The notes under the pieces: model-generated
Told to the model about the DNA's origin: nothing
Database searches by the model: none
What the model saw: the letters and a program-made list of their open reading frames with translations, nothing else
Source: Halomonas sp. ML-15
GTDB taxonomy: Bacteria; Pseudomonadota; Gammaproteobacteria; Pseudomonadales; Halomonadaceae
Length of the DNA: 64,000 bases
Direction of reading: 5' to 3'
Assembly: GCF_014779595.1 (NCBI RefSeq)
Contig: NZ_JACXZT010000003.1
Location: 186,001-250,000 of the forward strand
Shown here: in pieces, positions 8,501-16,410 of the stretch
Position numbering within the stretch: the stretch's first letter is position 1
Layout of the letters: each line of letters begins with the position of its first letter
Made by a program: the position numbers and the translations under genes

Positions 8501-10564
8501 TTGCACGACGCAGGAAAAATCCCCGGAACCTGGCGCCATACCCTTGCCTTTCTTCTCGCCTTTACACTGCTGCTCGGCCTAGGTTGGCAGGGCATGCGCG
8601 TCCAGCAATCGCTGCTGGAAGCCAATGCCGAGGTTAACCATAGTCTCGAGTTGATCACCGTCATCCAGGACATGCAGCTGAGCCTGCAGGATATCGAAAC
8701 CGGTGAGCGCGGCTATGTCATCACCGGCCAGACAGCTTACCTGCAACCTTATCATCAAGCGCGCGAACGCATCGCCGCGGAGCGCGAGTCACTCCAGCAA
8801 CTGCTGGAGCTGCGTGGCGTGGCCGCTGATGCGCCGCTTGCCGAGCTGGACGCGTTGATTGCCAGGCGCCTCGAGATCAGCGAGTCCAACATTGCCGTGC
8901 GCGAAAGCGATGGCCTGGAAGCCGCCTCGCTGCGGTTGATGGCCGCCGGGGGGCGTCAGACCATGGATCGCCTGCGCCTGACCCTTGAACAGCTGGAAGC
9001 CGATGAGCGCAGTCGCCTGGCGGCGGATACCCGGCGTGCCGAGGCGCAGGCCGAGCAGGCGCGCTGGCTGGGCTTGGTCGGCGCGCTGCTGGCGGCTGGG
9101 CTGCTGCTGGCGGCATTTCTATCGGTCAGTCGAAATCTGCGCTTGCGTCGGGGGCTGGCGCTCGAGGCACAGCACCGAGAGGCGCGCATGGAGGCACTGC
9201 TTGCAGCGGTACCCGATGAACTCTATCGCATTGTGCCCGGGCAGGGCGTGAGTCGTCTGATGCACAGCGAGCAACCTCCGCCCCCCATCGATCCAGATTT
9301 TGTCGAGGCGCTCTCCGGACGCCTGGGCGATGAAGAGGACCTGCTGCACAGCTTTATGTGGCATGCCCCCAGCGGCGATGAATTTGAAGTTCGCATGCTT
9401 CCCACCCGTGACGGTGAATACCTGGCAGTGTGTCGGGATGTCACCGATCGGCTGCGCAGTCGGCGGCGGCTGCGTGATCAGCAGACCTTTCTGCGCAGCA
9501 TTGTCGATAGCGATGAGAACCTGATCTTCGCCCGCGATATCAGCGGCCGATTTCGTATGTGCAACCAGGCCTTTGCCGCCTTTCTGGGTGTCAGCCCTGC
9601 TCAGTTGGAGGGCCGCTGCGCCGCCGAGCTGCACCACGGCCACTGCTTGCTGCCCTTGATGGCCGGCGACAGCGAGCTGCTGGCAGGCAAGCCGGAGCAG
9701 CGCGACATGGCACTCGAGGTGCAGGACGCCGACGGCCAGACCCGCTGCCTGCAGCTGCTCAAGCGGCCTCTGACACTGTCCGACGGCAGCCGCTACCTGT
9801 TGGCGGTGGCGGTGGATATCACCGAACGGCGTGAAATGGAGCGCATGAAGGCGGAGTTTATCGCCACGGTCAGCCATGAGCTGCGCACGCCCTTGACTGC
9901 CATTCGCGGGGCCGTGAGCATGCTCAATAGTGGAGTGGCCGGCAGCCTGCCCGAAGATGCTGCGCCGCTGTTGGAGATCGCTGACAACAACAGCGAGCGG
10001 CTGATGCATCTGATCAACGATATCCTGGATATCGAGAAACTGGAATCCGGAGGCCTGTCCTTCCACTGGGAAAGGTTGCCACTGGGGCCACTGGTTGAAG
10101 CGGCAATAAGAGACAATACCCCGGTAGCAGCAAGTTTCGAGATCAGACTGGTGGCCGAGGGGGAGCCGTTGGATGCCCTGGTGGATGTGGATCGCCACCG
10201 TTTTGCCCAGGTCATGGCCAATCTGATCTCTAACGCTTGCAAGCATTCGCCGCCCGGTGAGCGGGTAGTCATCGCCCAGACATTCCATGAGACGGAGTGG
10301 CTGGAGGTGACGGTGACAGATCACGGGACGGGGATCCCGCTGGCATTTCAGCCTCGGGTCTTCGAGCGTTTCGCCCAGGCTGATGCGTCTGACCGGCGCC
10401 GCACCGGCGGCACGGGATTGGGTCTGGCGATCACCCGCGCGCTGGTCAAGCAGATGGGCGGTGAGATCGACTTTTCCTCGACGCCGGGTCAGGGCACCCG
10501 CTTCCGGGTACGACTGCCACGCCGTGATTCATCGTCGGTAATCGCTGGTAAGGAGACTCTATGA
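8501..10564 (+). CDS. CHASE3/PAS sensor histidine kinase
   Basis: A 687-residue inner-membrane sensor: one helix near residues 15-31, a periplasmic CHASE3-like four-helix region (QDIETGERGYVITGQ), a second helix at about 187-207, one or two PAS-like domains at about 220-445, the HisKA H-box with His459 in VSHELRTPLTAIRG, then HATPase with N box NLISNACKH and G boxes DHGTGIP and GGTGLGLAI. No ATG fits the frame; a TTG preceded by AGGGAG at about eight bases is the likely start, since a nearby ATG is in another frame. The next gene begins inside its stop codon. It heads the five-gene putative polysaccharide operon and probably signals to the adjacent receiver. Confidence 0.9.
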   Translation: MHDAGKIPGTWRHTLAFLLAFTLLLGLGWQGMRVQQSLLEANAEVNHSLELITVIQDMQLSLQDIETGERGYVITGQTAYLQPYHQARERIAAERESLQQLLELRGVAADAPLAELDALIARRLEISESNIAVRESDGLEAASLRLMAAGGRQTMDRLRLTLEQLEADERSRLAADTRRAEAQAEQARWLGLVGALLAAGLLLAAFLSVSRNLRLRRGLALEAQHREARMEALLAAVPDELYRIVPGQGVSRLMHSEQPPPPIDPDFVEALSGRLGDEEDLLHSFMWHAPSGDEFEVRMLPTRDGEYLAVCRDVTDRLRSRRRLRDQQTFLRSIVDSDENLIFARDISGRFRMCNQAFAAFLGVSPAQLEGRCAAELHHGHCLLPLMAGDSELLAGKPEQRDMALEVQDADGQTRCLQLLKRPLTLSDGSRYLLAVAVDITERREMERMKAEFIATVSHELRTPLTAIRGAVSMLNSGVAGSLPEDAAPLLEIADNNSERLMHLINDILDIEKLESGGLSFHWERLPLGPLVEAAIRDNTPVAASFEIRLVAEGEPLDALVDVDRHRFAQVMANLISNACKHSPPGERVVIAQTFHETEWLEVTVTDHGTGIPLAFQPRVFERFAQADASDRRRTGGTGLGLAITRALVKQMGGEIDFSSTPGQGTRFRVRLPRRDSSSVIAGKETL

Positions 10565-10965
10565 GTGAAGCCGCCACTAGCGCGTCGCGTATCCTGATGG
10601 TCGAGGATGAGGAAGACATAGCCTTTCTGATCCGCTTTCTGCTTGAGCGTAACGGCTATACGGTGGAGCATGCCGCCGACGGGCGCCAGGCACTTGAGCG
10701 CATCGCTTCATCCGATATCAGTGGCGATATCCCGGCCCTGGTCTTGCTTGACGTGATGCTGCCCTATCACGATGGCCTGGAGATACTCGAGCGGCTACGC
10801 GCTCAGCCGGGATGGCAAGCGGTGCCGGTGCTGATGTTGACGGCCAAGGCACGCGAAGCCGATATCGTGCGGGCCCTGGAGCTGGGTGCCGATGATTACG
10901 TGACCAAGCCCTTTCAACCCGATGAGCTGCTGGCGCGGCTGCGTCGTTTTATGAGGAGACGCTGA
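10561..10965 (+). CDS. receiver-only response regulator
   Basis: A 134-residue stand-alone receiver domain. The acidic pocket is EDEED at residues 15-19, the phospho-acceptor is Asp64 in LLDVMLP, with Thr94 and Lys116 completing the active site. There is no DNA-binding or enzymatic output domain, so it must act through protein contact, plausibly with the HEAT-repeat protein or glycosyltransferase encoded downstream (inference). It overlaps the kinase gene (ATGA) and abuts the YaiO-like gene. Confidence 0.93.
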   Translation: MSEAATSASRILMVEDEEDIAFLIRFLLERNGYTVEHAADGRQALERIASSDISGDIPALVLLDVMLPYHDGLEILERLRAQPGWQAVPVLMLTAKAREADIVRALELGADDYVTKPFQPDELLARLRRFMRRR

Positions 10966-11735
10966 TGCGTAGGGCTAGGTTGCGACGCTCGTCAGGCTTG
11001 GCGGTGCTGCTGGCGGTGATCGGCGGCGACCTTATGGCCGAGGAGCGGCGTCTTGAAGGCGAGATATCCTACCGCTACGAGAGCCTTGATAGCGGCTTTG
11101 ACGATTGGCAGACCCAGCGCCTCGATCTGCAATCGAGTCGCCCCGGTGAGACGACCTGGTACGGCGCGGCGCTACGCGAGAGGCGCTTCGGTATCTGGGA
11201 CGAGGGGCTCGAGCTGGGGGCCGCCGTGCCGCTGGATGGCAATTGGGTACTGCAGCCCGAAGTGGGGAGGACGTTTGACGCAGATTTCCTGCCCGAGTGG
11301 TATGCAGACCTGAGACTGCAGCGCCGGCTGTCGCAGGGCTTTGTGGGCAGCGCCAGCGTGCGCCGCACCCAGTACGACGCCTCGCGTGTAGATCGCCTGG
11401 CGCTTGGCGCCGAGCGCTACTGGGGCAATTGGCGTGCGGCTTACACCCTCAACGTCAGCGAGGTTCAGGGTGCCGGCAACCCGGTAGGCCATGCCGTGGC
11501 ACTCGATCACTACTATCACGAACGCAGCGTGATCGGTGTGCGCGCTAGTGCTGGCCAAGAAGAGGAGGGCGTGCCTGGCGGCGAGGTAGTGACCAGCGAT
11601 GTGACCTCGTTCACGGTGCGTGGCCGCCACTGGCTGGATACGAATTGGGCCCTGTCGTGGGAGCTGGGCACTCTCAGTCAGGGTGATCTCTATGATCGAC
11701 ACGGGATCCAACTGGGCGTGCGACGTGCTTTCTGA
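10965..11735 (+). CDS. YaiO-type outer-membrane beta-barrel protein
   Basis: A 256-residue exported protein: basic N-terminus, hydrophobic signal segment ending near residue 25 (DLMAEERR), then alternating amphipathic strands rich in Tyr/Trp/Arg and a terminal Phe, as in outer-membrane barrels. The strand pattern and length match the YaiO family. In other loci such barrels are paired with inner-membrane glycosyltransferases and may form the glycan exit pore. It starts one base before the end of the regulator gene and precedes a HEAT-repeat and GT2 pair. Confidence 0.8.
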   Translation: MRRARLRRSSGLAVLLAVIGGDLMAEERRLEGEISYRYESLDSGFDDWQTQRLDLQSSRPGETTWYGAALRERRFGIWDEGLELGAAVPLDGNWVLQPEVGRTFDADFLPEWYADLRLQRRLSQGFVGSASVRRTQYDASRVDRLALGAERYWGNWRAAYTLNVSEVQGAGNPVGHAVALDHYYHERSVIGVRASAGQEEEGVPGGEVVTSDVTSFTVRGRHWLDTNWALSWELGTLSQGDLYDRHGIQLGVRRAF

Positions 11736-11760
11736 CCTCGAGACAGCGTCGGAACTGATC

Positions 11761-12867
11761 ATGACGGCGTTGGCGAGGCTCGCTAGCCTGCCGCAAGACC
11801 CCGCCTTGCGCCTGGCGGTTTACAGCGCCATGGCCCTGGCATTGCTTACTCTGGTGATCATGTCCCAGGTGCTGGTGCTCTCCGAGCTGGCATCTCGACG
11901 TGAAGTTCGTCGGCAGGCGTTTATCGCCGGCTGGCGGCCGCATCTGGCGGCCTGGAGCATGCAGGCAGATGAGCGCGCGCTCCCCGCGCCCCCGCGCGGC
12001 CGTCGAGAGCGGCTATGGTTTCTGCTGCTGTGGAGTCGAATGCAGCGACAGCTGCGCGGTATGGCGCAGCAGCGGCTCAACGTCCTGCTTGAGCAGCTTG
12101 GCATGCTGAGTCCCGTATTGAGTTTGCTCGAAAGCCGTGCGGTCCACCATCGCCTGGTGGCGCTGACCTGCCTGCGCTATCTGGCGGATGCCAGCCACTG
12201 GCCGGCGGTGTTGCCGCTGCTTGAATCGCGCAATGTGGCGGTCTCTCTAGCGGCCGCTCAGACGCTGGTAGCGATGGACGCCGAGCGTGCCATGCAGCGC
12301 ATCATGCAGCGCGTGCAGGCGCGTCGCGACTGGGCGCTGCCACGCCTTGAAGCGCTGTGTCAGCAGGCCGGCCGTCAGGCGGTGACTGAACCACTGTTAG
12401 CAGAACTGAATGCCCCTCAAGGCAGTGAAGGGCGCGCCGTTGCGCTACTGGCATGGGCCGAACCCAGCCAGGCCGCGCCCTGGGCGCGTCGCTATCTGGC
12501 CGTAGCGCAAGCCAGCGATGCGTGGCAAGGGCTGGGCGAGGAAGCGTGCTGCGCGGCGCTTCGCAGTCTCGGCGAGCTACGCGACCCCCGCGACCGTGAC
12601 CTGCTGCTGGTGTACCTGGACAGTGAGGCGCCGACGGTGAGGCTGGCGGCTCTGGCGGCACTGCGTCGTCAATCCAGCGCTGCCGACAAGGCGCTGATGG
12701 TTCCGCTGCTCGCCGACCCCAACTGGTGGGTACGTCAGGCGGCGGCAGATGCGCTGGTAGCGCTGCCCGACATGGATGACGTCGCGTTGACGATGCTGCT
12801 GGAATCGCTGGCGGATCGCTATGGCCAGGATGCCCTGCGCCGTGCCATGGCCGAGGGGAAACGCTGA
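11761..12867 (+). CDS. membrane-anchored HEAT-repeat protein
   Basis: About 368 residues: a single membrane helix at about residues 20-42 (YSAMALALLTLVIMSQVLVL), a basic linker, and then tandem helical HEAT-type repeats to the end, e.g. RLVALTCLRYLADAS, VRLAALAALRR and VRQAAADALVAL. HEAT solenoids are scaffolds, so this is most likely a docking platform for the glycosyltransferase or receiver, not an enzyme. The start is uncertain: the frame is open back into the YaiO gene and no strong ribosome site is visible; an upstream GTG is an alternative. Its stop overlaps the GT2 start (TGATG). Confidence 0.8.
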   Translation: MTALARLASLPQDPALRLAVYSAMALALLTLVIMSQVLVLSELASRREVRRQAFIAGWRPHLAAWSMQADERALPAPPRGRRERLWFLLLWSRMQRQLRGMAQQRLNVLLEQLGMLSPVLSLLESRAVHHRLVALTCLRYLADASHWPAVLPLLESRNVAVSLAAAQTLVAMDAERAMQRIMQRVQARRDWALPRLEALCQQAGRQAVTEPLLAELNAPQGSEGRAVALLAWAEPSQAAPWARRYLAVAQASDAWQGLGEEACCAALRSLGELRDPRDRDLLLVYLDSEAPTVRLAALAALRRQSSAADKALMVPLLADPNWWVRQAAADALVALPDMDDVALTMLLESLADRYGQDALRRAMAEGKR

Positions 12868-14291
12868 TGGAGATCCTGGCCAGACTGGCGAGCATCGATT
12901 GGGTGTGGTGGGGCCAAGTCGGCTTTATCGGCTATTTCGTACTGCTCAACGGTGGTTACCTGGCGCTCAACCTGCTGTCGATGATCAGCCTGCGCCGCTA
13001 CATGCGGCAACGGGCCGAGCTCGGTGAGGATGCGCCCTATCTTGGCGTCGAGCCGGCGGTCTCGGTGCTGGTGCCGGCGTACAACGAGGCGGCGACCATT
13101 CGCACCTCGATCCTGTCGCTGCTGCAGCTGCAGTACCCCGAGTTCGAAGTGGTGGTGATCAACGACGGCTCCAAGGACGAGACGCTGGCGGTGCTGATCG
13201 ACACCTTCGAGCTGGAGCCCTATCCCGAGCCGTTGCGGCGCACGGTGCCGCATCAGGAGGTGATCGGGGCCTACCGCTCGCGGCGCTACGCCAATCTCAA
13301 GGTGCTCGACAAGGTCAACGGCGGCAAGGCCGATGCCCTCAACGCGGGGATCAATGCGGCGCGACACGGGCTTTTTTGCGCGGTGGATGCCGACTCGATC
13401 CTGCAGCGCGACAGCCTGTTGCGGGTGGTGCAGCCATTTCTCGAGGATGAGCGCACCGTGGCGGCGGGGGGCACCGTGCGTATCGCCAATGGCTCCAAGG
13501 TGCGTGGCGGCTTCCTGCTCGAGGCAGGCATTCCCGATAGCCTGCTGGCGCGTTTCCAGATCGTCGAGTACCTGCGGGCCTTCCTGTTCGGCAGGCTCGG
13601 CTGGTCGCCGATGAATGCGGTACTGATCATCTCCGGTGCGTTTGGGCTGTTCGACCGCGAACGCGTCATGGCGGTGGGCGGCTACAGCACCACCACGGTG
13701 GGCGAGGACATGGAGCTGGTGGTACGCCTGCATCGCTACCACCGCGAGCAGCGCCTGCCCTACCGCATCTGCTACCTGCCCGACCCGATCTGCTGGACCG
13801 AGGCGCCCGAGGACCTGGGAACCCTGGGACGCCAGCGTAGCCGCTGGCAGCGCGGGCTAGCTGAAAGCCTGAGTCGCCATACTCGTCTTGCCACCAGCCC
13901 CCGCGGCGGGGCGCCGGGGCACCTGGCCTGGCCGTTCATGACGCTGTTCGAGTGGCTGGGGCCGCTGGTCGAAGCGGCCGGCTATCTGTTCATGATCGTG
14001 GGGTTCAGTCTGGGCATCATTTCGCCGCTGGCGCTGACGCTGTTCCTGCTGGTGGCGATCGGCATGGGGATTCTGCTATCGGTCAACGGCCTGCTGCTGG
14101 AGACGCTCTCCTTTCGTGTCTATCAGCGCCGACGCGACATGCTGCGACTGTTCCTGGTCGCGATTCTGGAGAACTTCGGCTACCGCCAGCTCAATACCCT
14201 GTGGCGCTGCCGCGGGCTGTGGCAGTGGTTTACCCGCCGCAAGCATCAGTGGGGGGCCATGAAGCGGAGCGGGCAGTGGGGCAGCGATTAA
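12867..14291 (+). CDS. membrane GT2 glycosyltransferase (processive type)
   Basis: A 474-residue protein with a first membrane helix at about 15-40, a cytoplasmic GT-A domain and three helices near the C-terminus (about 350-420). Catalytic residues fit a processive GT2: Asp100 in NDGSKDE, the DAD motif at 174-176, the GED acceptor motif at 279-281 and QRSRW at 323-327. This resembles PgaC, NfrB and other poly-beta-glycan synthases that use UDP-sugars and extrude the chain. There is a distinctive insertion after NDGSKDE (about 110-145). It ends the operon after the barrel and HEAT genes; the polymer made is unknown. Confidence 0.88.
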   Translation: MEILARLASIDWVWWGQVGFIGYFVLLNGGYLALNLLSMISLRRYMRQRAELGEDAPYLGVEPAVSVLVPAYNEAATIRTSILSLLQLQYPEFEVVVINDGSKDETLAVLIDTFELEPYPEPLRRTVPHQEVIGAYRSRRYANLKVLDKVNGGKADALNAGINAARHGLFCAVDADSILQRDSLLRVVQPFLEDERTVAAGGTVRIANGSKVRGGFLLEAGIPDSLLARFQIVEYLRAFLFGRLGWSPMNAVLIISGAFGLFDRERVMAVGGYSTTTVGEDMELVVRLHRYHREQRLPYRICYLPDPICWTEAPEDLGTLGRQRSRWQRGLAESLSRHTRLATSPRGGAPGHLAWPFMTLFEWLGPLVEAAGYLFMIVGFSLGIISPLALTLFLLVAIGMGILLSVNGLLLETLSFRVYQRRRDMLRLFLVAILENFGYRQLNTLWRCRGLWQWFTRRKHQWGAMKRSGQWGSD

Positions 14292-14303
14292 GTGCCAGCT
14301 TAT

Positions 14304-15335
14304 TCAGGGTTGGTCGGCCGCGAGTAATATCTCGACCAGGCCATTGAGCTGGCGCTGAAACTGGCCTCCGGGAGAGGGCGGGTTGGGATCCGAGGTGATG
14401 GCAATCGTCAGCGCGCGCTCAGGCACCACGAACAGTGCCTGTCCGCCGAAACCGCGGCCATAGTAGGCCGGTTCGCCGGCCAGATCAGTCACGAACCAGC
14501 CGTAGCCGTAGCCGTCATTGGTCCAGGGTGAGCTGCCGCGGGCGGTCCAGGAGCGTTCGACCCACCCTTCAGGCAGAATGCGCTGGCCGTTGAGCTGGCC
14601 GTCGTGACGATAGAGCTCGCCGATCTGTACCAGCGCACGCGGTGACAGCAGCATGTCGTTACCGCCGAAGTAGATGCCTTGGGGGTCGCGTGCCCAGGCC
14701 GGAATGTTGATCGACAGCGGGTCGCCCAGCAGCCGCTGAGCCAGTGCTAGGGTCGACTCGCCGCTGGCGTCTGTCAGCGCCGCCGAGAGCAGGTGGCTTG
14801 AGCCGGTGGAGTAGAGCATGCGCCCGCCGGGCTCGTCGACGAAAGGACGACGCAGGGCATCCGCCACCCAGTCGTTGCTGGCCACCCAGGCACCGTAGTT
14901 GCTGCCGGAGGTGCGTTCGAGTCCGGCCTGCAGCGCCAGCAGGTGGCCCACGGTAATCTCGTTGACCCGCGGGTCGGCATTGGCCGGCACGCGATCCCCC
15001 AGCAGCTCGACCAGTGGCTGACTGTCGCTCTCTATTACCCCGGCGTGAATGGCGGCTCCGGTGAGTGCCGCCAGCACGGTCTTGGATAGCGATTTCACAT
15101 TGGCGGGTGCGGCAGTCCCGGGGCCACCCTGGTGGTGCTCTAGTACAATCTCGCCGTCATGAGCGACCACCAAGGCATGCACTCTGTCGAGTCGCTGGGT
15201 TGCGTCTCGCATGTCAGCAAGCGCCTGCTCGGACGGCACATCGGCTGCCGCGCTGGAAGCCACCAGGCCAATCAGCGTCAGACTCGTCAGCACGATGAGC
15301 AGCGATCGCGACCATCCCTGAGGCGAGGCGGACAT
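14304..15335 (-). CDS. exported class C beta-lactamase-fold serine hydrolase
   Basis: A 343-residue protein with a signal peptide ending near SSAAADVP. The Ser-x-x-Lys nucleophile motif is SLSK in NVKSLSKTVLAAL, and YSTGSSHLL supplies the Tyr motif, as in class C beta-lactamase/penicillin-binding-protein-like esterases (PF00144). The GYGYGWFVTD and GFGGQALFVVPE segments are typical of the C-terminal half. The ATG used has AAGGAG seven bases ahead, whereas the open frame runs 47 codons further. It is likely a periplasmic esterase or peptidase; the substrate is not evident. Confidence 0.85.
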   Translation of the reverse strand: MSASPQGWSRSLLIVLTSLTLIGLVASSAAADVPSEQALADMRDATQRLDRVHALVVAHDGEIVLEHHQGGPGTAAPANVKSLSKTVLAALTGAAIHAGVIESDSQPLVELLGDRVPANADPRVNEITVGHLLALQAGLERTSGSNYGAWVASNDWVADALRRPFVDEPGGRMLYSTGSSHLLSAALTDASGESTLALAQRLLGDPLSINIPAWARDPQGIYFGGNDMLLSPRALVQIGELYRHDGQLNGQRILPEGWVERSWTARGSSPWTNDGYGYGWFVTDLAGEPAYYGRGFGGQALFVVPERALTIAITSDPNPPSPGGQFQRQLNGLVEILLAADQP

Positions 15336-15559
15336 AGGCGAATCTCCTTGAGGTGGTTGGCCTGGTTTCGAGCCTGGCGGGCTGTGGTTGGTTCCCGCTG
15401 GCCGCCCATCGAGATGAAAAGCGACAGGTGGGCAAGGCCATGGCAGGCTGCTAGGCTGGAAGCGTCGGCGTGGCAAGCGCTGATGATGTGAGGCAATGGC
15501 GTGACGTCAGGATGACGCCGCTTTGCCTACTACCTACTTGAGATGCAAGGAGTGCCACC

Positions 15560-15634
15560 ATGCGAAGCATTATCTATATCATCGGTCTGATAGTGGTTGT
15601 GATGTTCGTCTTATCTCTGCTCGGCCTACGCTGA
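15560..15634 (+). CDS. 24-residue single-helix membrane peptide
   Basis: A very short gene preceded by a strong AAGGAG site seven bases from ATG. The product begins MRSIIYII, is almost wholly hydrophobic, and ends LLGLR, so it would be a single transmembrane helix with a positive residue at each end. The strong ribosome site, clean stop and hydrophobic composition argue that it is real. It lies nine bases ahead of the DUF2459-like lipoprotein gene and may be co-transcribed. I do not recognise a named family. Confidence 0.6.
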   Translation: MRSIIYIIGLIVVVMFVLSLLGLR

Positions 15635-15642
15635 CGTAGGCC

Positions 15643-16248
15643 ATGCGCGGCAAGTCTCCCGATCTAGCGTTACGGGTGTTCGGATCCCTGCTTGCCGCCA
15701 TGCTGCTTGGCGGCTGTGCGGCACGGGTCGTCCCGGACGCCGGGGTCGAGACACCACAGTCGGTTTATCTGGTCGATCACGGTCGCCATGCCAGTCTGGT
15801 GATTCCCCATGCAGAGGGGCTCACTCGCTACTCCTTCGGCGAGTGGGACTGGTATGTGGAGGGGCGCCGTGGAACCATGGCGGGTCTGTCGGCGCTGCTA
15901 TGGCCGACCGCCAGCGGTCTTGGCCGCATGGATCACCAAGCCGTCGAGGCATCGCCGCTGCCCTCGCGCGTGACCCCCGAGGGGCGCCAACGGGTATATG
16001 AGCTGGAGGCGGAGTCTGAGCGCGTCGAGGCCCTGCGACAGCGACTCGATGCCTATCACGCGGCGGCCCCCGCGCCGCCCGCTTACAGCGACACCTATGG
16101 TCTCTATTTCGTCCCCTACTCGCGTGACTACTGGGCCGGGCATCAGTCCAATCTCAAGGTCGTCGAGTGGCTCGAGGAGCTGGGTATGGAGGTCCGGGGC
16201 TCGGCCTGGCTATCGCGCTGGCGAATTACCCCGCCTTCAGATGACTGA
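15643..16248 (+). CDS. DUF2459-like lipoprotein
   Basis: A 201-residue protein with a lipoprotein signal: hydrophobic VFGSLLAAMLLGGC followed by Ala, so lipidation would fall on Cys24. The body begins SVYLVDHGRHASLVI, similar to the HG-H motif of DUF2459 (TIGR02117-like) proteins of unknown role, and has several aromatic-rich segments (GEWDWYVEG). It could be a periplasmic hydrolase of the NlpC/P60-like superfamily, but the catalytic residues cannot be assigned here. No clear ribosome site is visible, so coupling to the small peptide gene just upstream is possible. Confidence 0.55.
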   Translation: MRGKSPDLALRVFGSLLAAMLLGGCAARVVPDAGVETPQSVYLVDHGRHASLVIPHAEGLTRYSFGEWDWYVEGRRGTMAGLSALLWPTASGLGRMDHQAVEASPLPSRVTPEGRQRVYELEAESERVEALRQRLDAYHAAAPAPPAYSDTYGLYFVPYSRDYWAGHQSNLKVVEWLEELGMEVRGSAWLSRWRITPPSDD

Positions 16249-16275
16249 TTTTCATCACCCTTGTAATGGCAGAGC

Positions 16276-16293
16276 GTCATGCCCTGGCATGAC
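16276..16293. promoter_or_regulatory. perfect inverted repeat upstream of coiled-coil gene
   Basis: GTCATGCC and GGCATGAC are exact inverted copies separated by two bases. The repeat sits between the DUF2459-like gene and the coiled-coil gene. The lack of a T tract and the tiny spacer favour a protein-binding operator over a terminator, but this is inference. Confidence 0.4.
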
Positions 16294-16410
16294 AATTTGT
16301 GAGGGCGCCTTTCCTGGTTGCCGTGAGTGTGTATGCTGATGGTGTGAGTCTTACCCTAGCGTCGTGCGAGCGAGGCGGCGTAAACGCAGTTGACTAAGGG
16401 GAATCGATAG

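Noticed and set aside
8494-8637. ATG start ahead of the sensor kinase
   Set aside because: It is not in the kinase frame and its frame ends shortly; the TTG at 8501 has the better ribosome distance for the kinase.
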